Part shown: positions 52,174-60,676 of the stretch, in pieces | Layout: each line of letters opens with the position of its first letter | Numbering within the stretch: the stretch's first letter is position 1 | From: MAG-120531 sp038125995 | GTDB taxonomy: Bacteria; Bacteroidota; Bacteroidia; Flavobacteriales; Flavobacteriaceae | Reading direction: 5' to 3' | Assembly: GCA_038125995.1 (NCBI GenBank) | Contig: JAYPEX010000011.1 | Span: 1 to 60,676 of the forward strand | Length of the DNA: 60,676 nt | Position numbers and translations under genes: made by a program | Notes under the pieces: generated by a model | Seen by the model: only the letters and a program-made list of their open reading frames with translations | Databases searched by the model: none | Told to the model about the DNA's origin: nothing

Positions 52174-54606
52174 TTAATAAATACTTGGAAAACTTATAGG
52201 GTCAGCTTCGTGCATCATATGATAAAGCTTTTCATAGATCTCATCAGCATTTGGTTTTGAGAAATAATCTCCATCGGATGCATATGCAGGTCTGTGTGCC
52301 TGAGAAGTGATTGTCATTGGTTGAGAATCTAAATAATTATATGCCCCTTGTTTTTCGAGAATTTCTTGCAAGAGATAAGCGGAACATCCACCTGGAACAT
52401 CCTCGTCAATTACCACTATTCTGTTGGTTTTTTTAACAGACTCCACAATTTGATGATTCAAATCAAATGGCACTAAGCTCTGTGCATCGATGAGTTCTAT
52501 GTCAATACCTATAGCCAAGAGTTTTTGAGCTACCTTACTGACAATTCGAAGAGTGGAACCATAAGATACTACAGTGATGTCGTTACCTTCCTTAAGAGTT
52601 TCCACTACACCGATTGGAACGGTATATTCTCCGAGGTTTGACGGCATTTTTTCTTTGAGTCGATATCCGTTAAGGCTCTCAATAACAATTGCAGGATCAT
52701 CGCTTTTTAAAAGGCTGTTGTAAAAACCTGCAGCTACCGTCATATTTCTTGGGGAGAGGATACACATCCCTCTTAAAAAATGAATCATACCACCAGTTGG
52801 GGATCCAGAATGCCAAATTCCTTCCAAGCGATGTCCTCTTGTTCTAATAATTAATGGAACCTTTTGTTTTCCAAAGGTTCTATAGTGAAGACTCGAAACA
52901 TCATCACTTAAAGTTTGAATCGCATAGAGTATATAATCTAAGTACTGTATTTCAGCAATAGGACGTAACCCTCTTAACGCCATCCCAACACCTTGTCCAA
53001 CTAATGTAGTTTCTCTAATACCAGTATCAGAGACACGGACCTCTCCGTATTTCTCTTGCAGTCCCTCTAGACCTTGATTTACATCTCCAATCTTACCACA
53101 ATCTTCACCAAAGATGAGCAATTCAGGATGTTTTTCTAAGAGTTTATCAAAATTATCTCTGATAATTAATCGACCGTCGACCATTTGAGGATCATCATCG
53201 TATTGAGGAAGAACAGCTTCTACGGCAGTCGCTCTATACTTTGTTTCATTGTACAAATGAGAACTATAGGCAGGTTGTGTGTTTGCTATAAAATCTTTAA
53301 TCCAATGAGCAAGTGCGTTCTTGGCTTCTGATTCTTCTCCAATCATAAAACGAATCGCTTCTCTTGCTCTGGATATTAAATCTTTTTTGATCGGTTCATC
53401 TAAAGCGATTAAATCATTTTTAATCTTTTCTATAAAGACTTTATTAGAAGAGGATTTAGCAGCCTCTGTAAGTTTTAAAACCAATTCTTCTTTTATATTC
53501 TTGTGTTGAGCTAAAAATTCATTCCAAGCTTGTCGCTTTGAATTTCGAACAATACGCTTGATTTCTTTTTCATAGCCTTCAAGTTCTTCCTCTGTCGCAA
53601 TAGAATGCTTGAGAATCCATAATCTAAATTGTTTATTACAATCCATCTCATCTTCCCATTCCAATCGCTCTTTGGATTTATAACGCTCGTGTGATCCTGA
53701 AGTAGAATGTCCTTGAGGTTGGGTTAATTCAACCACGTGCACCAAAACAGGTACGTGTTTTTCTCTTGCTATATCTGCTGCATTTTCATATGCGTGAATC
53801 AGGGCTGTATAATCCCATCCCTTCACTTTTATAATCTCAAATCCATCGTTCTCCTCAGTTCTTTGAAAACCAGCTAAAACTTCAGTTATCGATGATTTAG
53901 TAGTTTGATATTGAGCAGGAACTGAAATTCCATATTCATCATCCCAAACAGAGATAACCATAGGAACTTGTAAAACTCCTGCTGCATTGATGGTTTCAAA
54001 AAAACAACCCTCTGAGGTACTCGCATTACCGATGGTTCCCCAAGCTATTTCATTACCTCCATTTGAAAAGAGGTGCGAATTTGGAGTTTGATGGTTTCTA
54101 TAAACCTTTGAGGCCTGAGCTAATCCAAGTAAACGGGGTATTTGAGCTGCAGTAGGAGATAAGTCAGCACTCGAATTCATCTGCTGTGAAAGATTTTTCC
54201 ACTCTCCATCTTGATCAATTGAGTGGGTCACAAAGTGACCTCCCATCTGTCTACCAGCACTCATAGGTTCTTTACTGATATCCGTAGTGGCGTATAATCC
54301 GTGAAATAAATCGAGAGGCGTATAGAGTCCCAAAGCCATCATCAGGGTTTGATCCCTATAATAACCTGATCTAAAATCACCGGGTTTAAAAGCACGTGCC
54401 ATTGCCAATTGAGGCAATTCCTTACCATCTCCAAAAATACCAAATTTAGCCTTCCCAGTAAGTACTTCCCTTCTTCCAAGCAAACTACATTCTCTGCTTA
54501 AATAAGCAGTTTTATAATCAGAGATGATCTGCTCTTTGAATTCGTTATAGGAAAGTTCTTTTTGCTTTTCTGGGTTTAGTTTCATATATGTTTGGAATTT
54601 TTTCAA
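52174..54606 (-). CDS. 2-oxoacid (branched-chain type) dehydrogenase E1, fused alpha and beta subunits
   Basis: 810-residue ThDP-dependent E1. The alpha half (about 1-430) has GRREVLTGKAKFGIFGDGKE, GNASTSEGCFFETINAAGVL (ThDP/Mg binding) and WDDEYGISVP; the beta half (about 475-810) has FGEDCGKIGDVNQGLEGL, GVGMALRGLRPIAEIQYLDY and the transketolase C domain (TVVSYGSTLRIV, IDAQSLVPFD). E2 and E3 are not adjacent; the window's lpd at 24.8 kb could supply E3. Substrate may be branched-chain 2-oxoacids, for branched fatty acid primers typical of Flavobacteriaceae, or pyruvate; the former is favoured on family resemblance. Confidence 0.88.
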   Translation of the reverse strand: MKKFQTYMKLNPEKQKELSYNEFKEQIISDYKTAYLSRECSLLGRREVLTGKAKFGIFGDGKELPQLAMARAFKPGDFRSGYYRDQTLMMALGLYTPLDLFHGLYATTDISKEPMSAGRQMGGHFVTHSIDQDGEWKNLSQQMNSSADLSPTAAQIPRLLGLAQASKVYRNHQTPNSHLFSNGGNEIAWGTIGNASTSEGCFFETINAAGVLQVPMVISVWDDEYGISVPAQYQTTKSSITEVLAGFQRTEENDGFEIIKVKGWDYTALIHAYENAADIAREKHVPVLVHVVELTQPQGHSTSGSHERYKSKERLEWEDEMDCNKQFRLWILKHSIATEEELEGYEKEIKRIVRNSKRQAWNEFLAQHKNIKEELVLKLTEAAKSSSNKVFIEKIKNDLIALDEPIKKDLISRAREAIRFMIGEESEAKNALAHWIKDFIANTQPAYSSHLYNETKYRATAVEAVLPQYDDDPQMVDGRLIIRDNFDKLLEKHPELLIFGEDCGKIGDVNQGLEGLQEKYGEVRVSDTGIRETTLVGQGVGMALRGLRPIAEIQYLDYILYAIQTLSDDVSSLHYRTFGKQKVPLIIRTRGHRLEGIWHSGSPTGGMIHFLRGMCILSPRNMTVAAGFYNSLLKSDDPAIVIESLNGYRLKEKMPSNLGEYTVPIGVVETLKEGNDITVVSYGSTLRIVSKVAQKLLAIGIDIELIDAQSLVPFDLNHQIVESVKKTNRIVVIDEDVPGGCSAYLLQEILEKQGAYNYLDSQPMTITSQAHRPAYASDGDYFSKPNADEIYEKLYHMMHEADPISFPSIY

Positions 54607-54645
54607 AATTACCTTTATTTAAGAGGATTTGCAAAAAATAGGGCT

Positions 54646-57477
54646 CTAAAACCACTGTCTTTTGAAAAGTCCTGAAAGAGTCTTCGTATTTAATGCGATA
54701 ACAAACCTTATTTTTGAACTGTATTCATTTTGAGTAAGCTCCCATCCATTGTTAGAATACATTGGAAAATAAAGCTCTAAATAATCAGTAACTAAATTCA
54801 TTCGAACTCCAAAATCATAGACCAATCGAGCTTGAGATCCTCTGTTTTTCACAAACCCCACATCGTTGTACAATTCAATCCATCTCCAAACATTAAAACT
54901 GGTATTAACAACACCCAACCATTGATTGGCGTAGGGATTGGACAATTTTGATTTAAAACCTCCTTCTGCAATAATGAGCTGTTGGGAATAAATACCCTCT
55001 TCTTCAGAACGCCCTAAATAAGGATATTCAAAGAGGTAATCTGTTGGTCGATCTAATGCATAACTGAAGAAATTTCCATCGGTATTATTGTGCAAAAAGG
55101 TTCCTAAATACAATCTAAAATTGAGCTGTTGTTTATTGTCGTATAGTTTTCTAGTTTCTACTTCAAAATTCAGTTTAGAAAAATCAGTTGAAACTTCAGA
55201 ATTAACGTTCCACTTAAAGTAATTGAGAGCATCTTTATCGAGACTTCCATAGCCTACATTGAATACGCCGTAATTAGGCGTCATCAGTTTTAACGATGAA
55301 TTATTGTATCTTCTATTGACATTGACATAGCGCATGAACAGTACATTTGTTTTGTTTTTTCTCAAATAAGAAGGTCTCCAACCCATGCTAAAAATTGGAA
55401 CTAAGGTGGAATAACGAGCATCTTGATCAAAGTGAAAACTTGAATAGCCGATGCTGAAGTTTGTGTAGTAAAGTTTTGGGTTTTCGTAATACTTATTATA
55501 ATTGGCGGTTCCAAAACCAACCCATGAATTGGTGGCTAGTGAATAAGAAGGGTAGAAACTAAATTCAAAGGCCTTGTCAAGGGGAGTTTTATTGTGCAAT
55601 CGCATTCCTGGAGTAAACCCATCGTACAAATTGTATTTAAGATTCGGAAAGTAAAACAACTGAGAACGATAAGGGTTTTCTATATCTTTAAAAAAGGTCA
55701 TACGAAGCCTTCTGTTAGTCGATAGAAAACCATTCACAGACTTCCAATTATCTCTAGGATTGATTTCAGGAATTTTATGATCGTAATTAAGTACAACGCG
55801 ATCAATATCATCACTTTTAATTGAGAAGTTTTTATTGAGTTGCTGAGGCATTACCCACTTTTTAAATACGACTGAATCCTTTTTTAATCCAAAGAGAGAA
55901 ATGGGTAATTTGTTGTTTTTATTCGAACTGATACGAATCTCTGTACTGTCGGATTTAGTACGTGCTCTATCAATTTTAAAATTGATTTTATTGTTGGTAA
56001 AAATGTATTGTTCAAAAAACCAACTGATGTCTTTTTGAGTGAAATTTTCAAGAACTTCTCTAAATAAATCTCCTGAGATTTCAGACTGTTTGTAGGTATT
56101 GTAGAACTCTTCTATACACTGATCCAAACTGTAATCTCCTAAGTATTCAGATAGGTAAGACAATCCCAATCCAGCCTTGTATTTATTAGCGATTTGATTG
56201 TTGAATTTAATCAGAGAATCATTAGAGGTCAACAGTGCTTGATTTAAATTTTTTCGAGCTGAATAATTATAGAGTAAGGCGTATTTGTCATTAAACTTTA
56301 TTTGACTAGCATAAAATCCTTTTAACAGCTTAAAATCAGCTAGTTTACCTAACAATTTAGTGTCTGGATAATAGGTTTCAACATAGCGAATCATCAAATA
56401 ATTGACAAGAGCATCGCTGACCCATTGTTCTTTTCGAGGATTGATAAAGAAACTCTCATTAAACACTGTATAAAGTGTTGTTTTAAGTAAGTTTAGCTCT
56501 AACACAAAAGAGTCTGAATAGGGACTTAAAAAGCTCGGTAATAGGTTCAGACCGTATATCTGATAACGATCGTTGTTTTTAGAAGTGATCAATAATTGAT
56601 CATGGGGATAGGGACCTAATTTGTCGTAGATAAAATCGATAACTCGATCTAAGGATTCACCGACTTGTTTTTGATCCATTTTATCGTTAATCAAATCGGT
56701 AATCAAAACCGTGTTTTTCAACTGAAATCTTTTAAAACTATTCACTGGTTCCAAAAATAGCTCCGCACCCTTTTGTCGATTTCCTACGAGTTTAACCCAT
56801 TGTTCTCCATTTAAGACTCTTGATTTAATCTCTGTATAATTGGAGTTAAGACTCATTTCTTGGGGATACACAAAATTGATGACCGTATTGGTCACGCCTG
56901 TATAGAGGTCTTGTAAATCAAGGTTTGAATAGAGCAGCCATTCACCATCTTTATAGATGGCAGGGGAGAGATACCAGTCTTTTAGATTGTAGGAACCATT
57001 TGAAAAGTATCCGTATGAAGTAAACTTAGCATGGGGTAACTTAATTGTATAGGTAAGAATCAGTTTTACTATTTCATTAGGTTGTACAGCCTCTGTGAGG
57101 TCAATCTTTATGATATCATAGGAATCCAAACGTTCCCATTGAAGTTTTTGATAATTGGCATCGATAATTCCAATAATTGAGGTGAACCCTCTTTCTTTAT
57201 TGCTAGCCAAATGGAGACTCTTTTTAAATTCTTCACTAAAACGCTTTGCTAGTGGCGTATTTTTAGAACTATAGGCGTTGTTCCAATCGTTAAAGTAGAG
57301 TTCACTTAAGGGGTCATCACTTGAATTCTGAAAACTAAATGTTTGCTGAACATTGATTAAATGATTCTCAGTATCAATTTTAGCTATAATCTCATTGGTG
57401 TGTTGAGCGTACAATTTGGCGACAGAACACAGTAAAATAACTGATGTAATGATTTTATAAGCTATATTATTTTTCAA
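54646..57477 (-). CDS. M1-like (gluzincin) peptidase homologue lacking the zinc motif, with C-terminal outer-membrane-like region
   Basis: 943 residues from a TTG at 57477, 4 nt after the upstream stop; this choice gives a clean signal peptide (KNNIAYKIITSVILLCSVA, cleavage after LYA). A frame opening further upstream at 57525 would overlap the neighbour by 44 nt. The N-terminal half has the M1 beta-sandwich and catalytic-domain layout, but where HExxH should stand it reads LYTVFNESFF (about 335-344), followed by WVSDALVNYLMIRYVE in the place of the third-ligand helix. The last 350 residues alternate aromatic and polar residues as in beta barrels and end in F. Probably not a zinc peptidase. 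Confidence 0.75.
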   Translation of the reverse strand: MKNNIAYKIITSVILLCSVAKLYAQHTNEIIAKIDTENHLINVQQTFSFQNSSDDPLSELYFNDWNNAYSSKNTPLAKRFSEEFKKSLHLASNKERGFTSIIGIIDANYQKLQWERLDSYDIIKIDLTEAVQPNEIVKLILTYTIKLPHAKFTSYGYFSNGSYNLKDWYLSPAIYKDGEWLLYSNLDLQDLYTGVTNTVINFVYPQEMSLNSNYTEIKSRVLNGEQWVKLVGNRQKGAELFLEPVNSFKRFQLKNTVLITDLINDKMDQKQVGESLDRVIDFIYDKLGPYPHDQLLITSKNNDRYQIYGLNLLPSFLSPYSDSFVLELNLLKTTLYTVFNESFFINPRKEQWVSDALVNYLMIRYVETYYPDTKLLGKLADFKLLKGFYASQIKFNDKYALLYNYSARKNLNQALLTSNDSLIKFNNQIANKYKAGLGLSYLSEYLGDYSLDQCIEEFYNTYKQSEISGDLFREVLENFTQKDISWFFEQYIFTNNKINFKIDRARTKSDSTEIRISSNKNNKLPISLFGLKKDSVVFKKWVMPQQLNKNFSIKSDDIDRVVLNYDHKIPEINPRDNWKSVNGFLSTNRRLRMTFFKDIENPYRSQLFYFPNLKYNLYDGFTPGMRLHNKTPLDKAFEFSFYPSYSLATNSWVGFGTANYNKYYENPKLYYTNFSIGYSSFHFDQDARYSTLVPIFSMGWRPSYLRKNKTNVLFMRYVNVNRRYNNSSLKLMTPNYGVFNVGYGSLDKDALNYFKWNVNSEVSTDFSKLNFEVETRKLYDNKQQLNFRLYLGTFLHNNTDGNFFSYALDRPTDYLFEYPYLGRSEEEGIYSQQLIIAEGGFKSKLSNPYANQWLGVVNTSFNVWRWIELYNDVGFVKNRGSQARLVYDFGVRMNLVTDYLELYFPMYSNNGWELTQNEYSSKIRFVIALNTKTLSGLFKRQWF

Positions 57478-57481
57478 TGAA

Positions 57482-58165
57482 TTAGAAGTTTGGACTGTGG
57501 TCTTTAAGTTCGTAGAATTGTTCAATATGTGATATGACTTCTAAAGGGGTATCTGCTAGATATACTAATTCCAAATCGTCTTTGCTAATTTTATTATTGT
57601 CGTACAATTGATTTTTAATCCAATCCATCAAGCCTTTCCAATAGGAACTCCCCACTAAAATTATGGGGAATTTATCAATCTTTTGAGTTTGTATCAGGGT
57701 GATAGCTTCAAATAGTTCATCCAAGGTTCCAAATCCACCAGGCATTACTACAAAGGCCTGGGCGTATTTGACAAACATCACCTTACGAACGAAAAAATAA
57801 TTAAAATGAAGATTGTATTCTTTGTCGATAAAAGCATTATCGTTTGTTTCAAATGGCAAATCAATATTAAGTCCAACTGATTTACCACCAGCTTCTTTAG
57901 CCCCTTTATTAGCAGCCTCCATAATACCAGGTCCTCCTCCAGTAATAACTCCAAAACCAACATTTGCTATTTCATAAGCGATATTTCTAGCCAGTTCGTA
58001 TTCAACAGTACCAACTTTGGTACGCGCTGATCCAAATATGGAGACACAGGGTCCGATAAGCCCCATTTCTTCAAATCCATGGACAAATTCACCCATGATT
58101 TTAAACAGAGCCCAGGAATCATTAGTCTTAGTCTCGTTCCATTTTTTACTTTGTTCGTTTGTCAT
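57482..58165 (-). CDS. LOG-family (TIGR00730) Rossmann-fold protein
   Basis: 227 residues with the lysine-decarboxylase-like/LONELY GUY motifs: SIFGSARTK near residue 43, GFGVITGGGPGIMEAANKGAKEAGG and PGGFGTLDELFEA (PGGxGTxxE). Characterised LOG proteins hydrolyse the N-glycosidic bond of (modified) nucleoside monophosphates, releasing base and ribose 5-phosphate; the older name lysine decarboxylase is not supported. Four bases separate its start from the uvrA stop, and the M1-like gene follows by 4 nt, so uvrA, LOG and M1-like appear to be one transcript. Confidence 0.9.
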   Translation of the reverse strand: MTNEQSKKWNETKTNDSWALFKIMGEFVHGFEEMGLIGPCVSIFGSARTKVGTVEYELARNIAYEIANVGFGVITGGGPGIMEAANKGAKEAGGKSVGLNIDLPFETNDNAFIDKEYNLHFNYFFVRKVMFVKYAQAFVVMPGGFGTLDELFEAITLIQTQKIDKFPIILVGSSYWKGLMDWIKNQLYDNNKISKDDLELVYLADTPLEVISHIEQFYELKDHSPNF

Positions 58166-58168
58166 TGC

Positions 58169-60676
58169 TTATGCTTTTAATTCTTCTTTTAAAAAGGGTG
58201 CTGTATAACTCTTTTTAGAGCTTACAACTTTTTCAGGAGTTCCTTCTGCCACTAATTCTCCACCGTATTTGCCGCCTTCTGGTCCTATGTCAATAAGGTG
58301 ATCAACAACTTTTAACACATCGAGATTGTGTTCAATAACCACCACTGTGTTTCCTTTATCAACCAACTTTTGTAAAACATCTAACAAGACTCTAATATCT
58401 TCAAAATGAAGTCCAGTAGTTGGTTCATCTAATATATAAAAAGTATTGCCAGTATCCTTTTTTGACAATTCAGTTGCGAGTTTTATTCGCTGAGCCTCTC
58501 CACCTGATAGCGTAGTCGATTGTTGGCCAAGTGAAATATAGCCAAGACCCACATCTTGAATCGTCTTTAGTTTTCTGTAAATTTTTGGAATGGAATCAAA
58601 AAATGAAACTGCCTCGTCAATAGTCATTTCTAAAACATCAGAAATGGATTTACCCTTATATCTAATTTCTAGAGTTTCTCTATTAAAACGCTTTCCAAAG
58701 CACTCGTCACAAGGGACGTAAATGTCTGGTAAAAAATTCATTTCAATGGCTTTAAGCCCACCGCCAGCACAAGTTTCGCATCTTCCCCCTGCAACGTTAA
58801 AACTAAATCTCCCAGGTTTGTATCCTCGTATAGAAGCCTCTATGGTTTTTGCAAACAAGTTTCGAATTTCACTGAACACTCCGGTATAGGTTGCAGGATT
58901 TGATCTTGGGGTTCTACCAATTGGTGATTGATTGATATCGATGACTTTATCGATATGTTCCAAACCTTCAATCATATCGTATTCTAAAGGTTTTTTAACA
59001 CCATTAAAGAAATGTGCATTTAAAATAGGGTAGAGGGTTTCGTTGATCAGTGAAGATTTTCCACTTCCTGAAACTCCACTAATACCGATAAATTTACCTA
59101 GTGGAAATAGTACATCGATATTCTTGAGATTGTTTCCTCTACAGCCTTTAAGAACTAATGATTGGCCAGTACCTTCTCTTCGAATCTTTGGAACCTCAAT
59201 CTTCATAGATCCGCTCAGATAAGCTGCTGTAGTGGTCTTGGTTTTTTGTAATTCCTTAGGAGTTCCCTTAGAGATGATTTCTCCACCGTGTTTTCCTGCA
59301 TGAGGTCCAATATCGATCACATAATCCGCTTCGAGAATCATATCTTTATCGTGTTCTACGACTAAGATGGAATTTCCTATGTCACGAAGGGATTTTAATG
59401 AACGTATCAATCGGTTATTATCACGTTGATGTAGTCCAATCGAGGGTTCGTCTAGTATATAGAGCACTCCAACTAATTGAGAACCTATTTGAGTAGCTAA
59501 GCGAATGCGTTGTGCCTCTCCACCAGACAGTGATTTTGAACTTCGATTAAGGCTCAAATAATTCAATCCCACATCTAATAAAAAACTCAGTCGCGCCTTA
59601 ATTTCTTTGAGAATTTCTTGAGCGATGATTTTTTGATCACCTTTTAAATTCGATTCGGATTTGATAATAAATTCATTGAGATCTACTAAATCCATTGCTA
59701 CTAATTCTGCTATGTTTTTGCCTTGATATTTAAAAAACAAAGCTTCTTTTTGAAGTCGACTTCCATCACAAGTGGAGCAGATGGTTTTGTCCATAAAAGA
59801 TTCAGCCCAACGTCTTAATGTAGAAGTGTGAGCGTCATCACTCTGAGATTGAATAAAATTACAAATACCTTCATATTCGATCTTGTAGGATTTAGATACT
59901 CCAGCAGTTTTTGAAAATACTTCAAAGGATTCATTACCTCCATAAAGTATGATATTCATCGCTTGTTCAGGTATATTTGAAATAGGAGTACTAAGATCAA
60001 ATTGGTACTTAAGTGCGATTGCCTCTAATTGTTTAAAGGCCCAAGTACTTCTTTTTTTACCCAAAGGTTCTATTCCTCCTTCTTCGATACTGAGTTGTTC
60101 ATTAGGAATAACCTTTTCTATACCTATTTCATAATGATGTCCCAATCCATTGCATTTTGGACACATACCCTTTGGAGAGTTAAATGAAAAGCTATTTGGT
60201 TCTGGAACAGGATATGAAATACCTGTACTTGGACACATAAGATCCCTGCTAAAAAATTCAATTTCTTGACTCTCTTGTTCAAGAACTAGTAATAGATCTG
60301 AACCCTCACTCATGGCAGTCAAAATACTTTCAGAGAGTCGTTTCTGTGTCGCTGTATCATTAGCAACTGCTATTCGATCAATGACAATCTCGATATCGTG
60401 AGTTTTGTAACGATCGAGTTTCATTCCTTTAACAATCTCCATGATAACACCATCAACGCGAACTTTTAAAAAACCTCTTTTGACAATTTGTTCAAAGAGC
60501 TCTCTGTAATGTCCTTTTCGAGCACGTATTACTGGTGCTAAAATACTGATGCGTTTATCTAAATAACGTTTGCTAATACGCTCTTGAATCTGATCATCTG
60601 TATAAGAAACCATCTTTTCTCCAGTATTGTAGGAGTAGGCATCTGAGGCTCTTGCAAATAAGAGTCTTAAAAAATC
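58169..60676 (-). CDS. uvrA: Excinuclease ABC subunit A (5' end missing)
   Basis: Damage-sensing ATPase of nucleotide excision repair. The frame is open to the right edge (DFLRLLFARASDAYSYNTGEK precedes the ATG at 60613), so the start and about 100-110 N-terminal residues including the first Walker A are outside. Visible: zinc modules CPKCNG...CSTCDG and CETCAGGG...CDEC; ABC signatures SLSGGEAQRIRLATQIG and TLSGGEAQRIKLATELS with Walker B LYILDEPSIGLH and FYILDEPTTGLH; second Walker A GISGVSGSGKSSL. The stop lies just before the LOG gene. Confidence 0.96.
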   Translation of the reverse strand, partial: DFLRLLFARASDAYSYNTGEKMVSYTDDQIQERISKRYLDKRISILAPVIRARKGHYRELFEQIVKRGFLKVRVDGVIMEIVKGMKLDRYKTHDIEIVIDRIAVANDTATQKRLSESILTAMSEGSDLLLVLEQESQEIEFFSRDLMCPSTGISYPVPEPNSFSFNSPKGMCPKCNGLGHHYEIGIEKVIPNEQLSIEEGGIEPLGKKRSTWAFKQLEAIALKYQFDLSTPISNIPEQAMNIILYGGNESFEVFSKTAGVSKSYKIEYEGICNFIQSQSDDAHTSTLRRWAESFMDKTICSTCDGSRLQKEALFFKYQGKNIAELVAMDLVDLNEFIIKSESNLKGDQKIIAQEILKEIKARLSFLLDVGLNYLSLNRSSKSLSGGEAQRIRLATQIGSQLVGVLYILDEPSIGLHQRDNNRLIRSLKSLRDIGNSILVVEHDKDMILEADYVIDIGPHAGKHGGEIISKGTPKELQKTKTTTAAYLSGSMKIEVPKIRREGTGQSLVLKGCRGNNLKNIDVLFPLGKFIGISGVSGSGKSSLINETLYPILNAHFFNGVKKPLEYDMIEGLEHIDKVIDINQSPIGRTPRSNPATYTGVFSEIRNLFAKTIEASIRGYKPGRFSFNVAGGRCETCAGGGLKAIEMNFLPDIYVPCDECFGKRFNRETLEIRYKGKSISDVLEMTIDEAVSFFDSIPKIYRKLKTIQDVGLGYISLGQQSTTLSGGEAQRIKLATELSKKDTGNTFYILDEPTTGLHFEDIRVLLDVLQKLVDKGNTVVVIEHNLDVLKVVDHLIDIGPEGGKYGGELVAEGTPEKVVSSKKSYTAPFLKEELKA

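Noticed and set aside
57478..57525. Upstream ATG for the M1-like protein, inside the LOG gene
   Set aside because: It would bury the signal peptide behind 16 polar residues and overlap the LOG gene by 44 nt. The TTG at 57477 gives a clean export signal right after the LOG stop.
57482..58165. Lysine decarboxylase annotation for the LOG-family gene
   Set aside because: The PGGxGTxxE motif marks the nucleotide phosphoribohydrolase-like family; there is no PLP-binding decarboxylase fold.
1..60676. CRISPR arrays, insertion sequences, integrases, prophage genes or rRNA
   Set aside because: I saw no regularly spaced repeats, transposase motifs, attachment-site duplications at the two tRNA genes, phage structural genes or rRNA sequence.

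Overview
The window looks like chromosomal DNA of a Bacteroidota bacterium, most likely a Flavobacteriaceae member. The reasons are low GC content, weak or absent Shine-Dalgarno sequences, many starts preceded by the Bacteroidota -7 promoter element TAnnTTTG, and typical flavobacterial gene forms: fused CcsB/CcsA, a HEPN-tailed sulfite reductase, a fused alpha/beta 2-oxoacid dehydrogenase E1, the bacillithiol deacetylase BshB1, and a solitary HsdR_N-type protein beside holA. I saw no insertion sequence, prophage, CRISPR array or rRNA. The window is dense housekeeping sequence, with a gene cut at each end (ccsBA on the left, uvrA on the right).

Region by region. 1-4.2 kb (+): the end of a cytochrome c maturation gene, a Cys/Met-metabolism PLP enzyme and bshB1. 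4.2-4.6 kb: tRNA-His with a terminator, and a possible 30-residue membrane peptide. 4.6-7.1 kb: secreted M28 peptidase (-) and a TauE/SafE exporter (+). 7.1-13.6 kb (-): a full assimilatory sulfate reduction operon in the order DUF2061-type protein, cysH, cysD, cysN, sulfite reductase, cobA, precorrin-2 dehydrogenase. A four-cysteine Rrf2 regulator lies divergently upstream at 13.7 kb, followed by tRNA-Ser, a second TauE/SafE gene and a nitroreductase. 16-21.6 kb (-): an overlapping ftsK-lolA-lptF/G-ribB(A) unit. 21.7-22.9 kb (-): a peroxiredoxin-thioredoxin-small protein operon with an inverted repeat at its promoter. 23-30 kb: nhaC (-), then lpd, tilS and a penicillin acylase (+). 30.5-40.7 kb: branched-chain amino acid synthesis, with ilvB-ilvN-ilvC on + and leuC-leuD-leuA-like-leuB on -, converging on a gapN-type gene. 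40.8-48.3 kb: recG, patatin, M20 amidohydrolase, uvrD/pcrA and a Sua5/YrdC gene. 48.4-52.1 kb: OmpA lipoprotein, glycosyltransferase, HsdR_N nuclease-fold protein, holA, DoxX. 52.2-60.7 kb (-): E1 dehydrogenase, and a uvrA-LOG-M1-like unit.

How the genes fit together. Sulfur is the dominant theme of the first 23 kb. Sulfate is activated by CysDN, reduced by a 4Fe-4S APS-type CysH (no CysC is present or needed), then reduced by a siroheme sulfite reductase whose siroheme synthesis genes are in the same operon. Nearby genes make or use thiols (PLP lyase, BshB1, peroxiredoxin, thioredoxin). The ilv/leu block gives valine and leucine synthesis except ilvD; ilvA, ilvD and ilvE are not in the window.

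No large unknown defence or mobile system is visible. The best leads are smaller: the intact RecB-like nuclease motifs in the orphan HsdR_N protein, a zinc-site-less M1 peptidase homologue fused to a probable outer-membrane region and cotranscribed with uvrA, the HEPN tail on sulfite reductase, a GTP cyclohydrolase II domain that has lost its cysteines, and operator-like repeats at the cys, peroxiredoxin and TauE promoters.
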